Shown: positions 34,905 to 42,705 of the stretch, in pieces
How the letters are laid out: every line of letters begins with the position of its first letter
Numbering within the stretch: the stretch's first letter is position 1
The notes under the pieces: generated by a model
What the model was told of the DNA's origin: nothing
Seen by the model: the letters and a program-made list of their open reading frames with translations, nothing else
Database searches by the model: none
Assembly (NCBI RefSeq): GCF_037893185.1
Contig: NZ_CP140772.1
Location: 7,122,001 to 7,186,000, forward strand
DNA length: 64,000 nt
Source: Chitinophaga sp. 180180018-3
GTDB taxonomy: Bacteria > Bacteroidota > Bacteroidia > Chitinophagales > Chitinophagaceae
Direction: 5' to 3'
Program-made: the position numbers and the translations under genes

Positions 34905-35834
34905 TTACTCATCCATGGCCATTTTTCCCCAGTTGGCATATTCTTCTTCCGTCCACAGTTCCGGGAAAAATACAATGCGCTTGTTTTTGGGCGGGAGATA
35001 TTGCTGCCAGTTGGTACCTCCGGTAGCGGCAATGTCTTCCGGCTTTTGGTGCAGGTACCTGACGGCAGATTTATAATGCATGAGCGGCCAGCGCACGTTG
35101 ATATTGAGGTCATATTCCCTGAGGAGTGGAATAACAGCCTGTTGTTCATCGGGACTCAGCTGCTTATAACGGGCCTGCATATTACAATCGCGGTAACGGG
35201 TAGCCAGTTGCAGGAAGGTATCCATATATTTCAGCTCAAACTGCTTCAGTGTCAGGGTTTTATTGCCGGTGGCCAGTTCAGTGGCACCACTTCTCCAGTA
35301 TATCTTCTCCAGTATATCCTTCAGCTCCAGGTGTTGTACTTCCCTGCGGGCAGGCTCATATACCAGGTTCGTTAATTCCGTGGAACAAATCTCGATCATA
35401 CGGAATTGTCCGCTCTGAAATCCGCTGGCGGGCAACAGTGCCATCCTGAACTGCAGGAACTGATCCTTATCCATTCCATCTACCATGATTTCGAAGGAGT
35501 GAATGAGGTTGCGGAAATAATTATTAATCCTTTTAAGCTGGGTATTGAATATTTCTGCAGTCAGTACAGGAGCAAGACAGATCTGTTCAATGGCCTGAAG
35601 GCTTAATTTAAAATACAATTCCGTGATCTGATGATAAATAATAAAAATGTTCTCATCAGGAATCGGCGTGCGGGGATGTTGTAAATTCAGCAGTACATCC
35701 AGTTGAATATAATCCCAGTATGTGAGGTAGTCCGCGTACAGTAATCCATCCAGGTAAGACGACAAGTTCTGACCCATAGCGGCATACTTTTCTTCCAGCC
35801 GCTTTATTTTTTCGGCAATTTCTGCGGTAACCAT
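34905..35834 (-). CDS. kynA: Tryptophan 2,3-dioxygenase
   Basis: A 309-residue heme enzyme that opens the indole ring of tryptophan to N-formylkynurenine, first step of the kynurenine path. Conserved segments are SYLDGLLYADYLTYWDYIQL near 21-40, FIIYHQITELYFKL near 65 (distal His and substrate-binding residues), GFQSGQFRMIEI near 135 and WPLMHYKSAVRYL near 254 (likely proximal heme His). It has a divergent neighbour upstream only at distance: the Lrp-type regulator gene on the same strand ends 59 bases before. Other pathway genes are not in the window. The path can feed NAD synthesis or catabolism. Confidence 0.94.
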   Translation of the reverse strand: MVTAEIAEKIKRLEEKYAAMGQNLSSYLDGLLYADYLTYWDYIQLDVLLNLQHPRTPIPDENIFIIYHQITELYFKLSLQAIEQICLAPVLTAEIFNTQLKRINNYFRNLIHSFEIMVDGMDKDQFLQFRMALLPASGFQSGQFRMIEICSTELTNLVYEPARREVQHLELKDILEKIYWRSGATELATGNKTLTLKQFELKYMDTFLQLATRYRDCNMQARYKQLSPDEQQAVIPLLREYDLNINVRWPLMHYKSAVRYLHQKPEDIAATGGTNWQQYLPPKNKRIVFFPELWTEEEYANWGKMAMDE

Positions 35835-35850
35835 GATGAAAATTAATCAT

Positions 35851-35886
35851 TAAGAATGAAATGGCCCAAACAGGCCGTCATCCTTA
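35851..35886 (-). terminator. Imperfect hairpin between lrp and kynA
   Basis: On the minus strand AAGGATGACGGCC and GGGCCATTTCATTCTT can pair through GGCC/GGCC, ATG/CAT and AAG/CTT with mismatches. It lies 8 bases after the lrp stop. It may terminate or attenuate transcription into kynA. Confidence 0.4.
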
Positions 35887-35893
35887 AAAATTA

Positions 35894-36361
35894 TTATTCC
35901 ACCACGTTGATAGTCCGGTAAAAGCTTTCTTCCAGGGAGATCAGGGTTTCAGTTCTTTCAATGCCTTTTATTTTCTGCAGTTCATCGTGGAGTATGCGAC
36001 GCAGCTGGGTAATATCCTTACAGATGATCTCTGCAAACATACTATAGCTGCCTGTGGTATAGTTCAGTCGTACCATTTCAGGGATCTTACGCAATTCTTT
36101 TGCTACAGTGTCGTACATGGAACTTTTCTCCAGGTAAATACCTATAAAGGCAATTACATCGTAGCCTATCATTTTTAAATCTACATGTAATTTAGTACCT
36201 TTAACTACACCCAGTTCTTGCAATTTCTTCATTCTCACGTGGATAGTACCGCCGGAAACGAAAAGTTTCTTCCCCAGATCGGCGTATGAGATCTCAGCAT
36301 TAGACATCATCTCGCTGATAATCTGTAAATCGAGTTTGTCAATATTCAAATTGTGGCTCAT
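35894..36361 (-). CDS. Lrp/AsnC-family transcriptional regulator
   Basis: A 155-residue regulator with an N-terminal winged helix-turn-helix (ISYADLGKKLFVSGGTIHVRMKKLQ, residues about 19-43, given here as IsyADLGKKLF plus GTIHVRMKKL) and a C-terminal RAM/AsnC ligand domain (from about 70; VIAFIGIYLEKSSMYDTVAK). Such proteins form octamers and sense amino acids. It precedes kynA on the same strand, which suggests it controls tryptophan breakdown, but this is inferred from position. Upstream lies the tRNA-like gene on the opposite strand with its promoter, so the gap is a divergent control region. Confidence 0.92.
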   Translation of the reverse strand: MSHNLNIDKLDLQIISEMMSNAEISYADLGKKLFVSGGTIHVRMKKLQELGVVKGTKLHVDLKMIGYDVIAFIGIYLEKSSMYDTVAKELRKIPEMVRLNYTTGSYSMFAEIICKDITQLRRILHDELQKIKGIERTETLISLEESFYRTINVVE

Positions 36362-36444
36362 TTTTACAATTTGTTTTTGAATGTATTAAAGTTAAGTGCA
36401 AATATTTAAAAAATATCGAAAATTCCAAAATTCTTCTTAAAAAA

Positions 36445-36476
36445 TTTGCAAGAAACTACCCTTCTATTTAGATTTG
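36445..36476 (+). promoter_or_regulatory. Promoter TTTG-N20-TAGATTTG for the tRNA-like gene
   Basis: TTTG (36445-36448), 20 bases, then TAGATTTG (36469-36476). It fits the Bacteroidota consensus in both boxes and spacing. The predicted start is near 36483, about 55 bases before the acceptor stem. Confidence 0.65.
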
Positions 36477-36538
36477 CATCATAATCATTACGAAAACGGC
36501 TATAGGAAAGCATTAGCAGTAAATGGTTAATAATATAC

Positions 36539-36681
36539 TGTGGGATGATGAAATTGGCAGACATGCCCTCTTGTCTCGGGGGTGGGGATCACAGGATAAA
36601 CGTAGTATAATTGGGTTGACCACTAATCTTATTTGTGCTATGGCTAACTGCCTCGTGGAGGTTCGACTCCTCCTCCTACAG
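36539..36681 (+). tRNA. tRNA-Leu-like gene with a very large variable region
   Basis: The ends fit a tRNA: TGTGGGA (36539-36545) pairs with TCCTACA (36674-36680), and a T arm GGAGG-TTCGACT-CCTCC directly precedes it. The D arm (ATGAAATTGGCAGACAT) is of the leucine type. The anticodon arm CCCTC-TTGTCTC-GGGGG (36566-36582) has a 7-base loop, but would give anticodon GUC, which is not a leucine anticodon. The variable region spans about 74 bases instead of about 15 and can form an inner hairpin (CGTAG with CTATG, GGC-TAACT-GCC). No CCA is encoded. It could be a functional oversized tRNA, a pseudogene or a tRNA-like RNA. It has its own promoter and terminator. Confidence 0.55.
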
Positions 36682-36696
36682 CTAATTGGTTTAAAG

Positions 36697-36731
36697 AGCT
36701 CGTAAGCTACCATGCTTCCGGGCTTTTTTTT
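36697..36731 (+). terminator. Intrinsic terminator of the tRNA-like gene
   Basis: AGCTCGTAAGC and GCTTCCGGGCT form an 11-base stem with one mismatch and a 6-base loop (TACCAT), followed by seven or more T. It lies 15 bases after the T-arm/acceptor end. Confidence 0.85.
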
Positions 36732-36778
36732 ATTTTAACCGGGGCCCTTCCCCGACGGGCTCTCCGCCCGGGTAACTA

Positions 36779-36806
36779 AAAGCTGACAGCCAAAGGCTAA
36801 AAGCTG
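36779..36806. repeat. Solo arm resembling the palindrome outer units
   Basis: The stretch AAAGCTGACAGCCAAAGGCT and the following AAAAGCTGTTTT reads as 7-base units (AGCTGAC, AGCCAAA, GGCTAAA, AGCTGTT) without a complementary arm. A similar run lies at 47434-47457. It is just upstream of a TATTTTTG -7 element (36820-36827) for trmB. Confidence 0.4.
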
Positions 36807-36833
36807 TTTTCTATTTTCCTATTTTTGCGCCAA

Positions 36834-37541
36834 ATGGGACAAAAGAAATTACAACGATTTGCAGATATTGAAACTTTCCCTAATGTATTGATATACCCGG
36901 AGGGTATGCAGGGAAAGTGGAATGAATTCTTTAAAAATAACCACCCTGTTACATTGGAACTGGCTTGTGGGAAAGGGGATTATACGGTGGGCCTTGCGCG
37001 GTTATTCCCGGATCAGAACTTTATAGGGGTTGATCTGAAAGGCAATCGTATCTGGAGAGGGGCTAAAACCGCCCTGGATGAGACGCTGAACAATGCCGCT
37101 TTCCTGCGTACACAGATCGACAAGCTCAATAACTATTTTGCGGCGGGCGAAGTAAAAGATATCTGGATCACTTTTCCGGATCCATTTCTGCGTAAATCGA
37201 AAGCCAAAAAGAGATTGACACATCCTAAGTTCCTGCAGCTTTTTCAGCCGTTGCTGGCACCGGGAGCTACCATTAACCTGAAAACCGACTCAACTGAGTT
37301 ATATGAGTTTACCCAGGAAGTGATTGCTGTTACCGGATGTACAGTGGTAGAAAATATTCCGGACGTATATGCGTTACCCGAAGTACCACCTCTGCTGAAG
37401 ATACAGACCTATTATGAGGGCATGCACCTGGCAGATGGCAGAACTATCCGCTATCTGAAATTCAGATTACCGGATGCTGTGTTGAACTGGAGAGAAATAA
37501 AACTACCTTCCGATGAAGCAACCGTTGGTGGAGAAGATTGA
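36834..37541 (+). CDS. trmB: tRNA (guanine-N7)-methyltransferase
   Basis: A 235-residue S-adenosylmethionine enzyme that makes 7-methylguanosine at position 46 in the variable loop of tRNA. Motifs are LELACGKGDYTVGLARLFP near 43 (cofactor site), FIGVDLKGNRIWRGAKTA near 64 and the signature ITFPDPFLRKSKAKKRLTHP near 116, which has the catalytic and tRNA-binding residues. ATG at 36834 is preferred over a TTG nine bases upstream. The -7 element TATTTTTG ends six bases before the start. Its 3' end overlaps the DUF5522 gene by 29 bases. Its position right after a tRNA-like gene may be chance. Confidence 0.94.
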   Translation: MGQKKLQRFADIETFPNVLIYPEGMQGKWNEFFKNNHPVTLELACGKGDYTVGLARLFPDQNFIGVDLKGNRIWRGAKTALDETLNNAAFLRTQIDKLNNYFAAGEVKDIWITFPDPFLRKSKAKKRLTHPKFLQLFQPLLAPGATINLKTDSTELYEFTQEVIAVTGCTVVENIPDVYALPEVPPLLKIQTYYEGMHLADGRTIRYLKFRLPDAVLNWREIKLPSDEATVGGED

Positions 37542-37719
37542 TTTCTACTATAACGCCGAGGGTTATATGGTATTTACAGAAAAATATCACCTGGAACGGG
37601 GATATTGCTGCGGAAACGGTTGTAAACACTGTCCTTTTGAATATGAAAAAGTACCTGAACCCAAAAGATCCGCCCTCCTTGCCAGTCGCAGGGAAGAAAA
37701 AGGAAGAGAAAACCACTAA
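37513..37719 (+). CDS. DUF5522 small cysteine protein
   Basis: A 68-residue protein. DFYYNAEGYMVFTEKYHLER is followed by GYCCGNGCKHCPFEYEK, with four Cys in a CC-x3-C-x2-C arrangement that could bind zinc or an iron-sulfur cluster. This matches the small DUF5522 family found in Bacteroidota. The basic C terminus (SRREEKGREN) is probably disordered. Its start lies inside the end of trmB (29-base overlap) and its end overlaps the alkyltransferase-like gene by 77 bases in another frame. Its function is unknown. Confidence 0.82.
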   Translation: MKQPLVEKIDFYYNAEGYMVFTEKYHLERGYCCGNGCKHCPFEYEKVPEPKRSALLASRREEKGRENH

Positions 37720-38071
37720 AACGGACTCTTTCTTTCAAGTCGTTTTTAAGATTGCAAGAACGATTCCCCGTGGCAGGGTCACTTCTTATGGCGCCATTGC
37801 TGATGCGTCGGGATTGAAACTCACCGGCCGGATGGTGGGCTGGGCCATGAATGCAGCAGGCAGTGCCAAACCGGCCGTACCAGCCCATCGCGTGGTAAAC
37901 AGCAAAGGAGAACTAAGTGGCAGAAGTCACTTCGCCACTCCTACCCTTATGCAGGAACTACTGGAGCAGGAGGGTGTCAAAGTAAAGGGCGATAAAATAG
38001 AGCATTTTAAAACCGTATTCTGGGATCCGGCCCAACCTGAAAAAAAGGCCAGACGGAGCAGGAAAGATTAA
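37643..38071 (+). CDS. Alkyltransferase-like protein (MGMT family, no active-site Cys)
   Basis: A 142-residue protein of the O6-alkylguanine-DNA alkyltransferase fold. FFQVVFKIARTIPRGRVTSY and GRMVGWAMNAAG are family motifs, but the active site PCHR is replaced by PAHRVVNSKGELSG, so it cannot accept an alkyl group. Such ATL proteins bind alkylated bases and hand them to nucleotide excision repair. The start ATG at 37643 gives MKKYLNPKDP; a farther upstream ATG (37538) in frame is less likely, since the added residues are not family-like. It overlaps the DUF5522 gene by 77 bases. Confidence 0.88.
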   Translation: MKKYLNPKDPPSLPVAGKKKEEKTTKTDSFFQVVFKIARTIPRGRVTSYGAIADASGLKLTGRMVGWAMNAAGSAKPAVPAHRVVNSKGELSGRSHFATPTLMQELLEQEGVKVKGDKIEHFKTVFWDPAQPEKKARRSRKD

Positions 38072-38114
38072 GTATTTATCCGGCATCCGGTTGAGGTGCA
38101 GCATTATATTCAAT

Positions 38115-38558
38115 ATGACAATACTAAAGTTAAAGCTGGATCAGGATCAATTAGTGGAAGACTTCTTCGAAAGTTCTTTCCTGATCGGTATTGCATCTTC
38201 TGTACGGGATTACCAACTGTGCTGGCATATTAATCATCACCTGCGTACCAGCTTCAGGATAAACAATCATCTCGAGATCACGTTGTCCAAAAAAACAAGA
38301 TCGTTTTATTTCCCTGTATTCGAATTCCAGGAGCCTACAATATCCGTAACCCATTATTTATACAATAATCATTGCCATGCGGAATTCCTGTTGCCAGAGC
38401 TGAAACACATCGATTTTTTGTGGATGATCAAGGGAGATTATTATCAACCCGCAGAGATAAAAAAATTATTGGAAGAATTGCGCCTTGTTCCGCCTGTACA
38501 ATTAGTATCTTTACTGGACATCAGGGAAATTAAAAACAAGATGAACCTTATTTTTTAG
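38115..38558 (+). CDS. IPExxxVDY-family protein
   Basis: A 147-residue protein that fits a Bacteroidota-specific family named for its IPExxxVDY motif. The N terminus has LVEDFFESSFLIGIASSVRD and YQLCWHINHHL; the signature region reads LLPELKHIDFLWMIKGDYY near residue 100. No catalytic residues, signal or membrane segments are evident. Function is unknown. It lies 43 bases after the alkyltransferase-like gene on the same strand. The ATG at 38115 is chosen over one at 38091 because it gives the usual MxxLKL start. Confidence 0.75.
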   Translation: MTILKLKLDQDQLVEDFFESSFLIGIASSVRDYQLCWHINHHLRTSFRINNHLEITLSKKTRSFYFPVFEFQEPTISVTHYLYNNHCHAEFLLPELKHIDFLWMIKGDYYQPAEIKKLLEELRLVPPVQLVSLLDIREIKNKMNLIF

Positions 38559-38643
38559 CGAAGGTATTGTTTACCTCCGCAAGATATTTTGACCAGATTC
38601 CGATGACGGACCCCAAAATTTTACTTACTTAAATACCTGATCT

Positions 38644-38874
38644 ATGTGGGAAGAAAAACACAACTCGCTTTACAGGGCATTTGTATTCAAGGATTTTAGG
38701 GATGCTTTTGCTTTTATGACAAAAGTTGCGCTGATCGCGGAAAAAATGGACCATCACCCCAACTGGAGCAACGTCTACAATAAAGTAGAAATATCCCTCA
38801 GCACACATGATGCCGGTGATATTGTGACTGCAAAAGACAAGTTAATGGCAGAGGCCATCGACAAATTGCTTTAA
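38644..38874 (+). CDS. Pterin-4a-carbinolamine dehydratase
   Basis: A 76-residue enzyme that dehydrates 4a-hydroxytetrahydrobiopterin. The core [27 protein letters not shown] (near 33-59) has the family's HHPxW-x-N-xYN pattern and the second His. It is shorter at the N terminus than the about 95-residue forms from E. coli relatives but has the full active site. In bacteria it recycles the cofactor of phenylalanine hydroxylase, or acts in pterin metabolism; no hydroxylase gene is nearby. It precedes the sensor-kinase gene by 21 bases. Confidence 0.9.
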   Translation: MWEEKHNSLYRAFVFKDFRDAFAFMTKVALIAEKMDHHPNWSNVYNKVEISLSTHDAGDIVTAKDKLMAEAIDKLL

Positions 38875-38895
38875 CCAAATTTATAATAGCCTTTT

Positions 38896-40980
38896 GTGAA
38901 GCGCATTATTTTAGTGTTGCTGCTGTATTGTTATTCAGCAGAATCGTTTGCTGTAACCGACCGCGCTCCGTCAGATACATTGATAGCAGATGCCACATTT
39001 TCACTGGTGAAAATGGACTTACTGCCTTATATACAAGTGCTCTCCGGTAATGATCAATACCCAGGCATTGCGCAGGTCAGCAGACTCCCGTTTTCCAGAC
39101 AGGAGCACATTTTCCATAATTATACAAGAAACAATGGCCAGGTGAACGACTCCTGGCTAAAGCTGATCATAAAAAACACATCCGGCCAGCCTTTGTCGGC
39201 AGTATTTTTTACGGGCTGGCATGACTTTATGTACTGGTTTTCGCAGTCTCCGGGCGACACGCCTCAGCACCTGATATCCACTGGTCTGATGCTCGACAAC
39301 GGCAATGTGGAAAGATGGAACCACTACGGGTTTCCGGTACAGGTACCTGCCGGCAGCGTCCGTTCTTTCTACCTTCATATCATCAATAAATCCTACAATG
39401 AAAATGCCCTGATGCCGATACTGCTGAGTAAGGATGCATATGCAACGCTGCGCGATCAGCAACAGCATGCATTCCGGAAGGAAGCAGTTGTTATCCAGGT
39501 ATTACTGGGAGCATTACTGGTGTTTTTCAGCATCTCGGTCATCAACTACATACAATTACCTGACAGATCCTATATTTACTTTGCGACCTATGTGATGGGG
39601 CTGATCCTGTTCTTTGCATTGCGGCTGGAAACCAAGCCCTATCAGCTTTCATTCTTTCATCAATGGCCCATGCTGAAATACTACTGGGATATCCCGGGGC
39701 TGTTGTTTTGCTTTTACCTGATGTACCTGCTATTTGGCAATTCATTCCTGAATCTGACGGAACGTTATCCTTTCATGGAGAAGGCGTTCACCTGGGTGGC
39801 TGCCATTGTAGGCGGGCTGATCATCCTCTGTATGTACAGCATTGCGGAGCAGCAATTTCACCTGCCTGTAATCATATACAGCTATGTTTATTTTGTGACC
39901 CTGATACCGTTGCTGGCGGTGTTTGTAGCATTGGCAAAGCGCTCCAGACATCATCCGCTGGTCAGGTTCTTCCTCTATGGATCGGTGTGCCTGTACCTCG
40001 CCTGCCTGGGCTCTTTCCTAACGCAGGTTTGGCCACTGGGGCTACTAAGCGCGCTGGGCGAACTGGCCTCCCCTTCGGTGCTGCTGATCAGCGGCGTATC
40101 TTTACAGGCCATGTTTTTCCTGGCCGGACTCAGCTACCGGAACAAGCTGGTGCACCAGGAGCGGACACGCACCCAGGAGCTGCTTATCCGCCAACTGAAT
40201 AAAAATAAGGAACTCCAGCGCAAGCTGAACGAACAACTGGAAGAGCTGGTGAAAGAACAAACCACTGAGATACTGCGCAAAAAACAGGAACTGGAAGAAC
40301 AACGAAAAATACAACTGGAAACTGAGTACGACAAAAAACTCACGGAAATAGAACTGAAGGCTATCAGAGCACAGATCAACCCGCATTTTATTTTCAACTG
40401 TCTGAATTCCATACAGCTTTTCGTCATGCAGCGGGATTATGAATATGCCCAGAAATATCTTTCCGATTTTTCTTACCTTATCCGTAAAACGCTGGATTTC
40501 TCCCGTCGTAATTTTATTACGCTGGCAGATGAGATAACCTATTTGAATACTTACCTGGGACTAGAGAAGATGCGTTTCGAAAACAGAATGGAATATGAAA
40601 TAGTGGTGGATCCCGTTATTGCTACAGCAGAGCTGGAAATACCCGCCATGTTATTACAACCTTATGTTGAGAACGCTGTCAAACACGGTATGACCAACCC
40701 CAGGCAGCCAACAGGTAAACTATCTATTTTCTTTAACCAGGTAGCTTCAGATATGCTGGAATGTATAATAGCAGACAACGGTATCGGTATCACGCGTGCA
40801 CGTTCCATGCGGATGCTCCCCAGGAGTCATCAGTCGTCTGGTATGGAGATCAGCCAAAACCGGGCGGAGCTGCTGAATAAAATGTACAATACAGGTATTC
40901 ATATAGAAATCATTGACCGATCTACTGCCGACGAATCCGATAGTGGTACTACCGTAAAGATCCTTATACCCCAATTATAA
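38896..40980 (+). CDS. LytS-type sensor histidine kinase with 7TM-DISM input
   Basis: A 694-residue membrane kinase. A signal peptide (to about residue 20) is followed by an extracytoplasmic domain of about 170 residues, seven membrane helices (about 200-415), a coiled coil (about 420-480, rich in EL, QK and EE) and a His_kinase domain. The phospho-His is His497 in AQINPHFIFNCLNSIQ; the ATP-binding N box is LLQPYVENAVKHGM. The start is a GTG because a stop codon lies close upstream. It forms a pair with the LytTR response regulator 26 bases downstream. The ligand is unknown. Confidence 0.92.
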   Translation: MKRIILVLLLYCYSAESFAVTDRAPSDTLIADATFSLVKMDLLPYIQVLSGNDQYPGIAQVSRLPFSRQEHIFHNYTRNNGQVNDSWLKLIIKNTSGQPLSAVFFTGWHDFMYWFSQSPGDTPQHLISTGLMLDNGNVERWNHYGFPVQVPAGSVRSFYLHIINKSYNENALMPILLSKDAYATLRDQQQHAFRKEAVVIQVLLGALLVFFSISVINYIQLPDRSYIYFATYVMGLILFFALRLETKPYQLSFFHQWPMLKYYWDIPGLLFCFYLMYLLFGNSFLNLTERYPFMEKAFTWVAAIVGGLIILCMYSIAEQQFHLPVIIYSYVYFVTLIPLLAVFVALAKRSRHHPLVRFFLYGSVCLYLACLGSFLTQVWPLGLLSALGELASPSVLLISGVSLQAMFFLAGLSYRNKLVHQERTRTQELLIRQLNKNKELQRKLNEQLEELVKEQTTEILRKKQELEEQRKIQLETEYDKKLTEIELKAIRAQINPHFIFNCLNSIQLFVMQRDYEYAQKYLSDFSYLIRKTLDFSRRNFITLADEITYLNTYLGLEKMRFENRMEYEIVVDPVIATAELEIPAMLLQPYVENAVKHGMTNPRQPTGKLSIFFNQVASDMLECIIADNGIGITRARSMRMLPRSHQSSGMEISQNRAELLNKMYNTGIHIEIIDRSTADESDSGTTVKILIPQL

Positions 40981-41006
40981 TTTAGTGTATCCGTTAATGT
41001 TATGTT

Positions 41007-41756
41007 ATGATCAAGGCAATTATAATAGATGATGAAAGAAACAGCAGGGATATTATTGCCCTGATGCTGGAGAAGTATTGTCCGGAAATCACCATTGCAG
41101 ACATGGCATCAGATTGCGCAGACGGGATAGCAAAAATAAAACAGCATCAACCCCAATTAGTTTTTCTAGACCTCGAAATGCCCGATGGTACCGGATTCGA
41201 CGTACTTGCCGGCACGTTACCGGAGATCCCATTCGAAGCTGTATTCGTTACTGCTTTCGAAAAGAAATTCCTGCACGTGATTCGTTTCAGCGATGTAGAA
41301 CTGATACTCAAGCCTATAGATAAAGAAAGCCTCTTACAGGCCGTAGCTCAGGTATCTGCCCGCCTGGGCAACAACTACCAACGTAACCGGTACCAGGTAT
41401 TATTGGAAAACTTCAACAACAGCAATCCTTCAGCATGGCAACTGTTGATACCAGCCACTAACGGTCAGGCATATATTATCACGATGCCGTCGATTGACTA
41501 CCTGGAAGTAGTGGGCGAAAACTGTATGTTCTGTTTAAACACCCGCGAGCAGATAGTTGCAATGCAGTCATTCCGCTACTATGCTGATCTTTTCTCCACA
41601 TTACAATTCTATCAGATCAACAACAGCCAGATGGCGCAAATACCTAATATCCGCAGAATAGATAACAACGGAAAAGTGGTGATGAAAAGCGGAACCCTGC
41701 TGGATATTACAGAGCGCAGGCAACGAGACCTGCTACACAGGATCTCGCATAAATAA
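41007..41756 (+). CDS. LytTR-family response regulator
   Basis: A 249-residue regulator with an N-terminal receiver domain (IIDDERNSRD; phospho-acceptor Asp55 in FLDLEMPDGTGF) and a C-terminal LytTR DNA-binding domain (from about 150; YIITMPSIDYLEVVGENCMF and IRRIDNNGKVVMKSGTLLDI). It is the expected partner of the LytS-type kinase immediately upstream. Targets are unknown; in related bacteria such pairs control envelope or stress genes. Confidence 0.94.
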   Translation: MIKAIIIDDERNSRDIIALMLEKYCPEITIADMASDCADGIAKIKQHQPQLVFLDLEMPDGTGFDVLAGTLPEIPFEAVFVTAFEKKFLHVIRFSDVELILKPIDKESLLQAVAQVSARLGNNYQRNRYQVLLENFNNSNPSAWQLLIPATNGQAYIITMPSIDYLEVVGENCMFCLNTREQIVAMQSFRYYADLFSTLQFYQINNSQMAQIPNIRRIDNNGKVVMKSGTLLDITERRQRDLLHRISHK

Positions 41757-41926
41757 TTTTTCGTGTATGCCTTTCCGTATTTATATAATTTCAATTTTTC
41801 AAGGGCCTTCTCTTAGATTTTATCAAATAAACCGGCTTATAACTCCACTGTCTGTACTTTAATACCCGATAATTTCCTTTTTTAACATTTGCGCGAAGAA
41901 TACGTAACAATTTCTTAACAAAAAAA

Positions 41927-41957
41927 TTGGGTGGAATAACTTTAGGTTGTACATTTG
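41927..41957 (+). promoter_or_regulatory. Promoter TTG-N20-TACATTTG of the TetR-family gene
   Basis: TTG (41927-41929) and TACATTTG (41950-41957) are separated by 20 bases. The -7 box overlaps the left half of an inverted repeat (41954-41980), which suits autoregulation. Confidence 0.65.
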
Positions 41958-41997
41958 ACTCGCAAAACAAAAAAGTCAAACGGTCAGTTTTGTTTGC
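41954..41997. promoter_or_regulatory. Inverted repeats, candidate TetR operator
   Basis: TTTGACT (41954-41960) and AGTCAAA (41974-41980) are exact complements 13 bases apart. GCAAAACAAAA (41962-41972) and TTTTGTTTGC (41988-41997) form a second, near-perfect pair. They lie between the -7 box and the start codon of the regulator gene. Confidence 0.5.
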
Positions 41998-42007
41998 ACC
42001 CGGACTT

Positions 42008-42634
42008 ATGGCAGAACAAGACCAGAAACGAACTATCATACTGGAGGCGGCTTTAAAGCGCTTCAAACGGTTCGGCTTGTCTAAAACTACCATGGAGGAA
42101 ATAGCCAGGGATCTGGAAATTTCAAAAGGTTCTTTGTACTACTATTTTTCAGATAAAGAGTCCATCTATGCAGCGGTAGTGGAGCGGATGATAGCTGATT
42201 GTTTTATAGACATGTCGGCTTACGTGAATGAAGCACCTTCGACCATGGCAATTGTGGACCGTTATCTGGCATTGAAAGAAAAGATGTTGCTGGAATATCA
42301 TTTCCTGTTCGGGGTAAACGAATGGATAAAGGATGTTCCATCAAACCGGATGCGGCAGACCATTGAGCTGTTGCAACAGGTTGAAATTTCTTTCCTCTCC
42401 GACACCATAGCAAAAGGCGTGGCCAGTGGAGAACTCAATGGGGATACGGATCCGGACCCAACTGCGCAGTTATTGGTGAATGTATTATTCGGTTTATGGG
42501 TAATATGGTGCAAGTGGCAGGCAGCGGGTTTTGATCCTCATGATCGGGAAGCATTAAAATGTTTCATGGCCCGTGAAAAGCAAGTATTGACCATTTTTTT
42601 TAATGGGTTAAGATATCGACCAGGAATCAACTAA
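42008..42634 (+). CDS. TetR/AcrR-family transcriptional regulator
   Basis: A 208-residue regulator. The N-terminal helix-turn-helix reads ILEAALKRFKRFGLSKTTME, then EIARDLEISKGSLYYYFSDK. The C-terminal all-helical domain of about 150 residues should bind a small ligand. The start MAEQDQKRT at 42008 is chosen because it lies after the promoter and operator; an in-frame GTG further upstream would place the promoter inside the gene. It is followed by the outer-membrane protein gene (72-base gap), a possible target. Confidence 0.92.
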   Translation: MAEQDQKRTIILEAALKRFKRFGLSKTTMEEIARDLEISKGSLYYYFSDKESIYAAVVERMIADCFIDMSAYVNEAPSTMAIVDRYLALKEKMLLEYHFLFGVNEWIKDVPSNRMRQTIELLQQVEISFLSDTIAKGVASGELNGDTDPDPTAQLLVNVLFGLWVIWCKWQAAGFDPHDREALKCFMAREKQVLTIFFNGLRYRPGIN

Positions 42635-42705
42635 GGATCGCAAAGATTAATGTAGAGAATCAATATACAGGAATAGTTTTAATGAATATTTAAATTTAAC
42701 GACAG

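Noticed and set aside
36523..36705. A 60-codon plus-strand frame over the tRNA-like gene
   Set aside because: It runs through acceptor, anticodon and T arms, and the RNA structure explains the sequence better.
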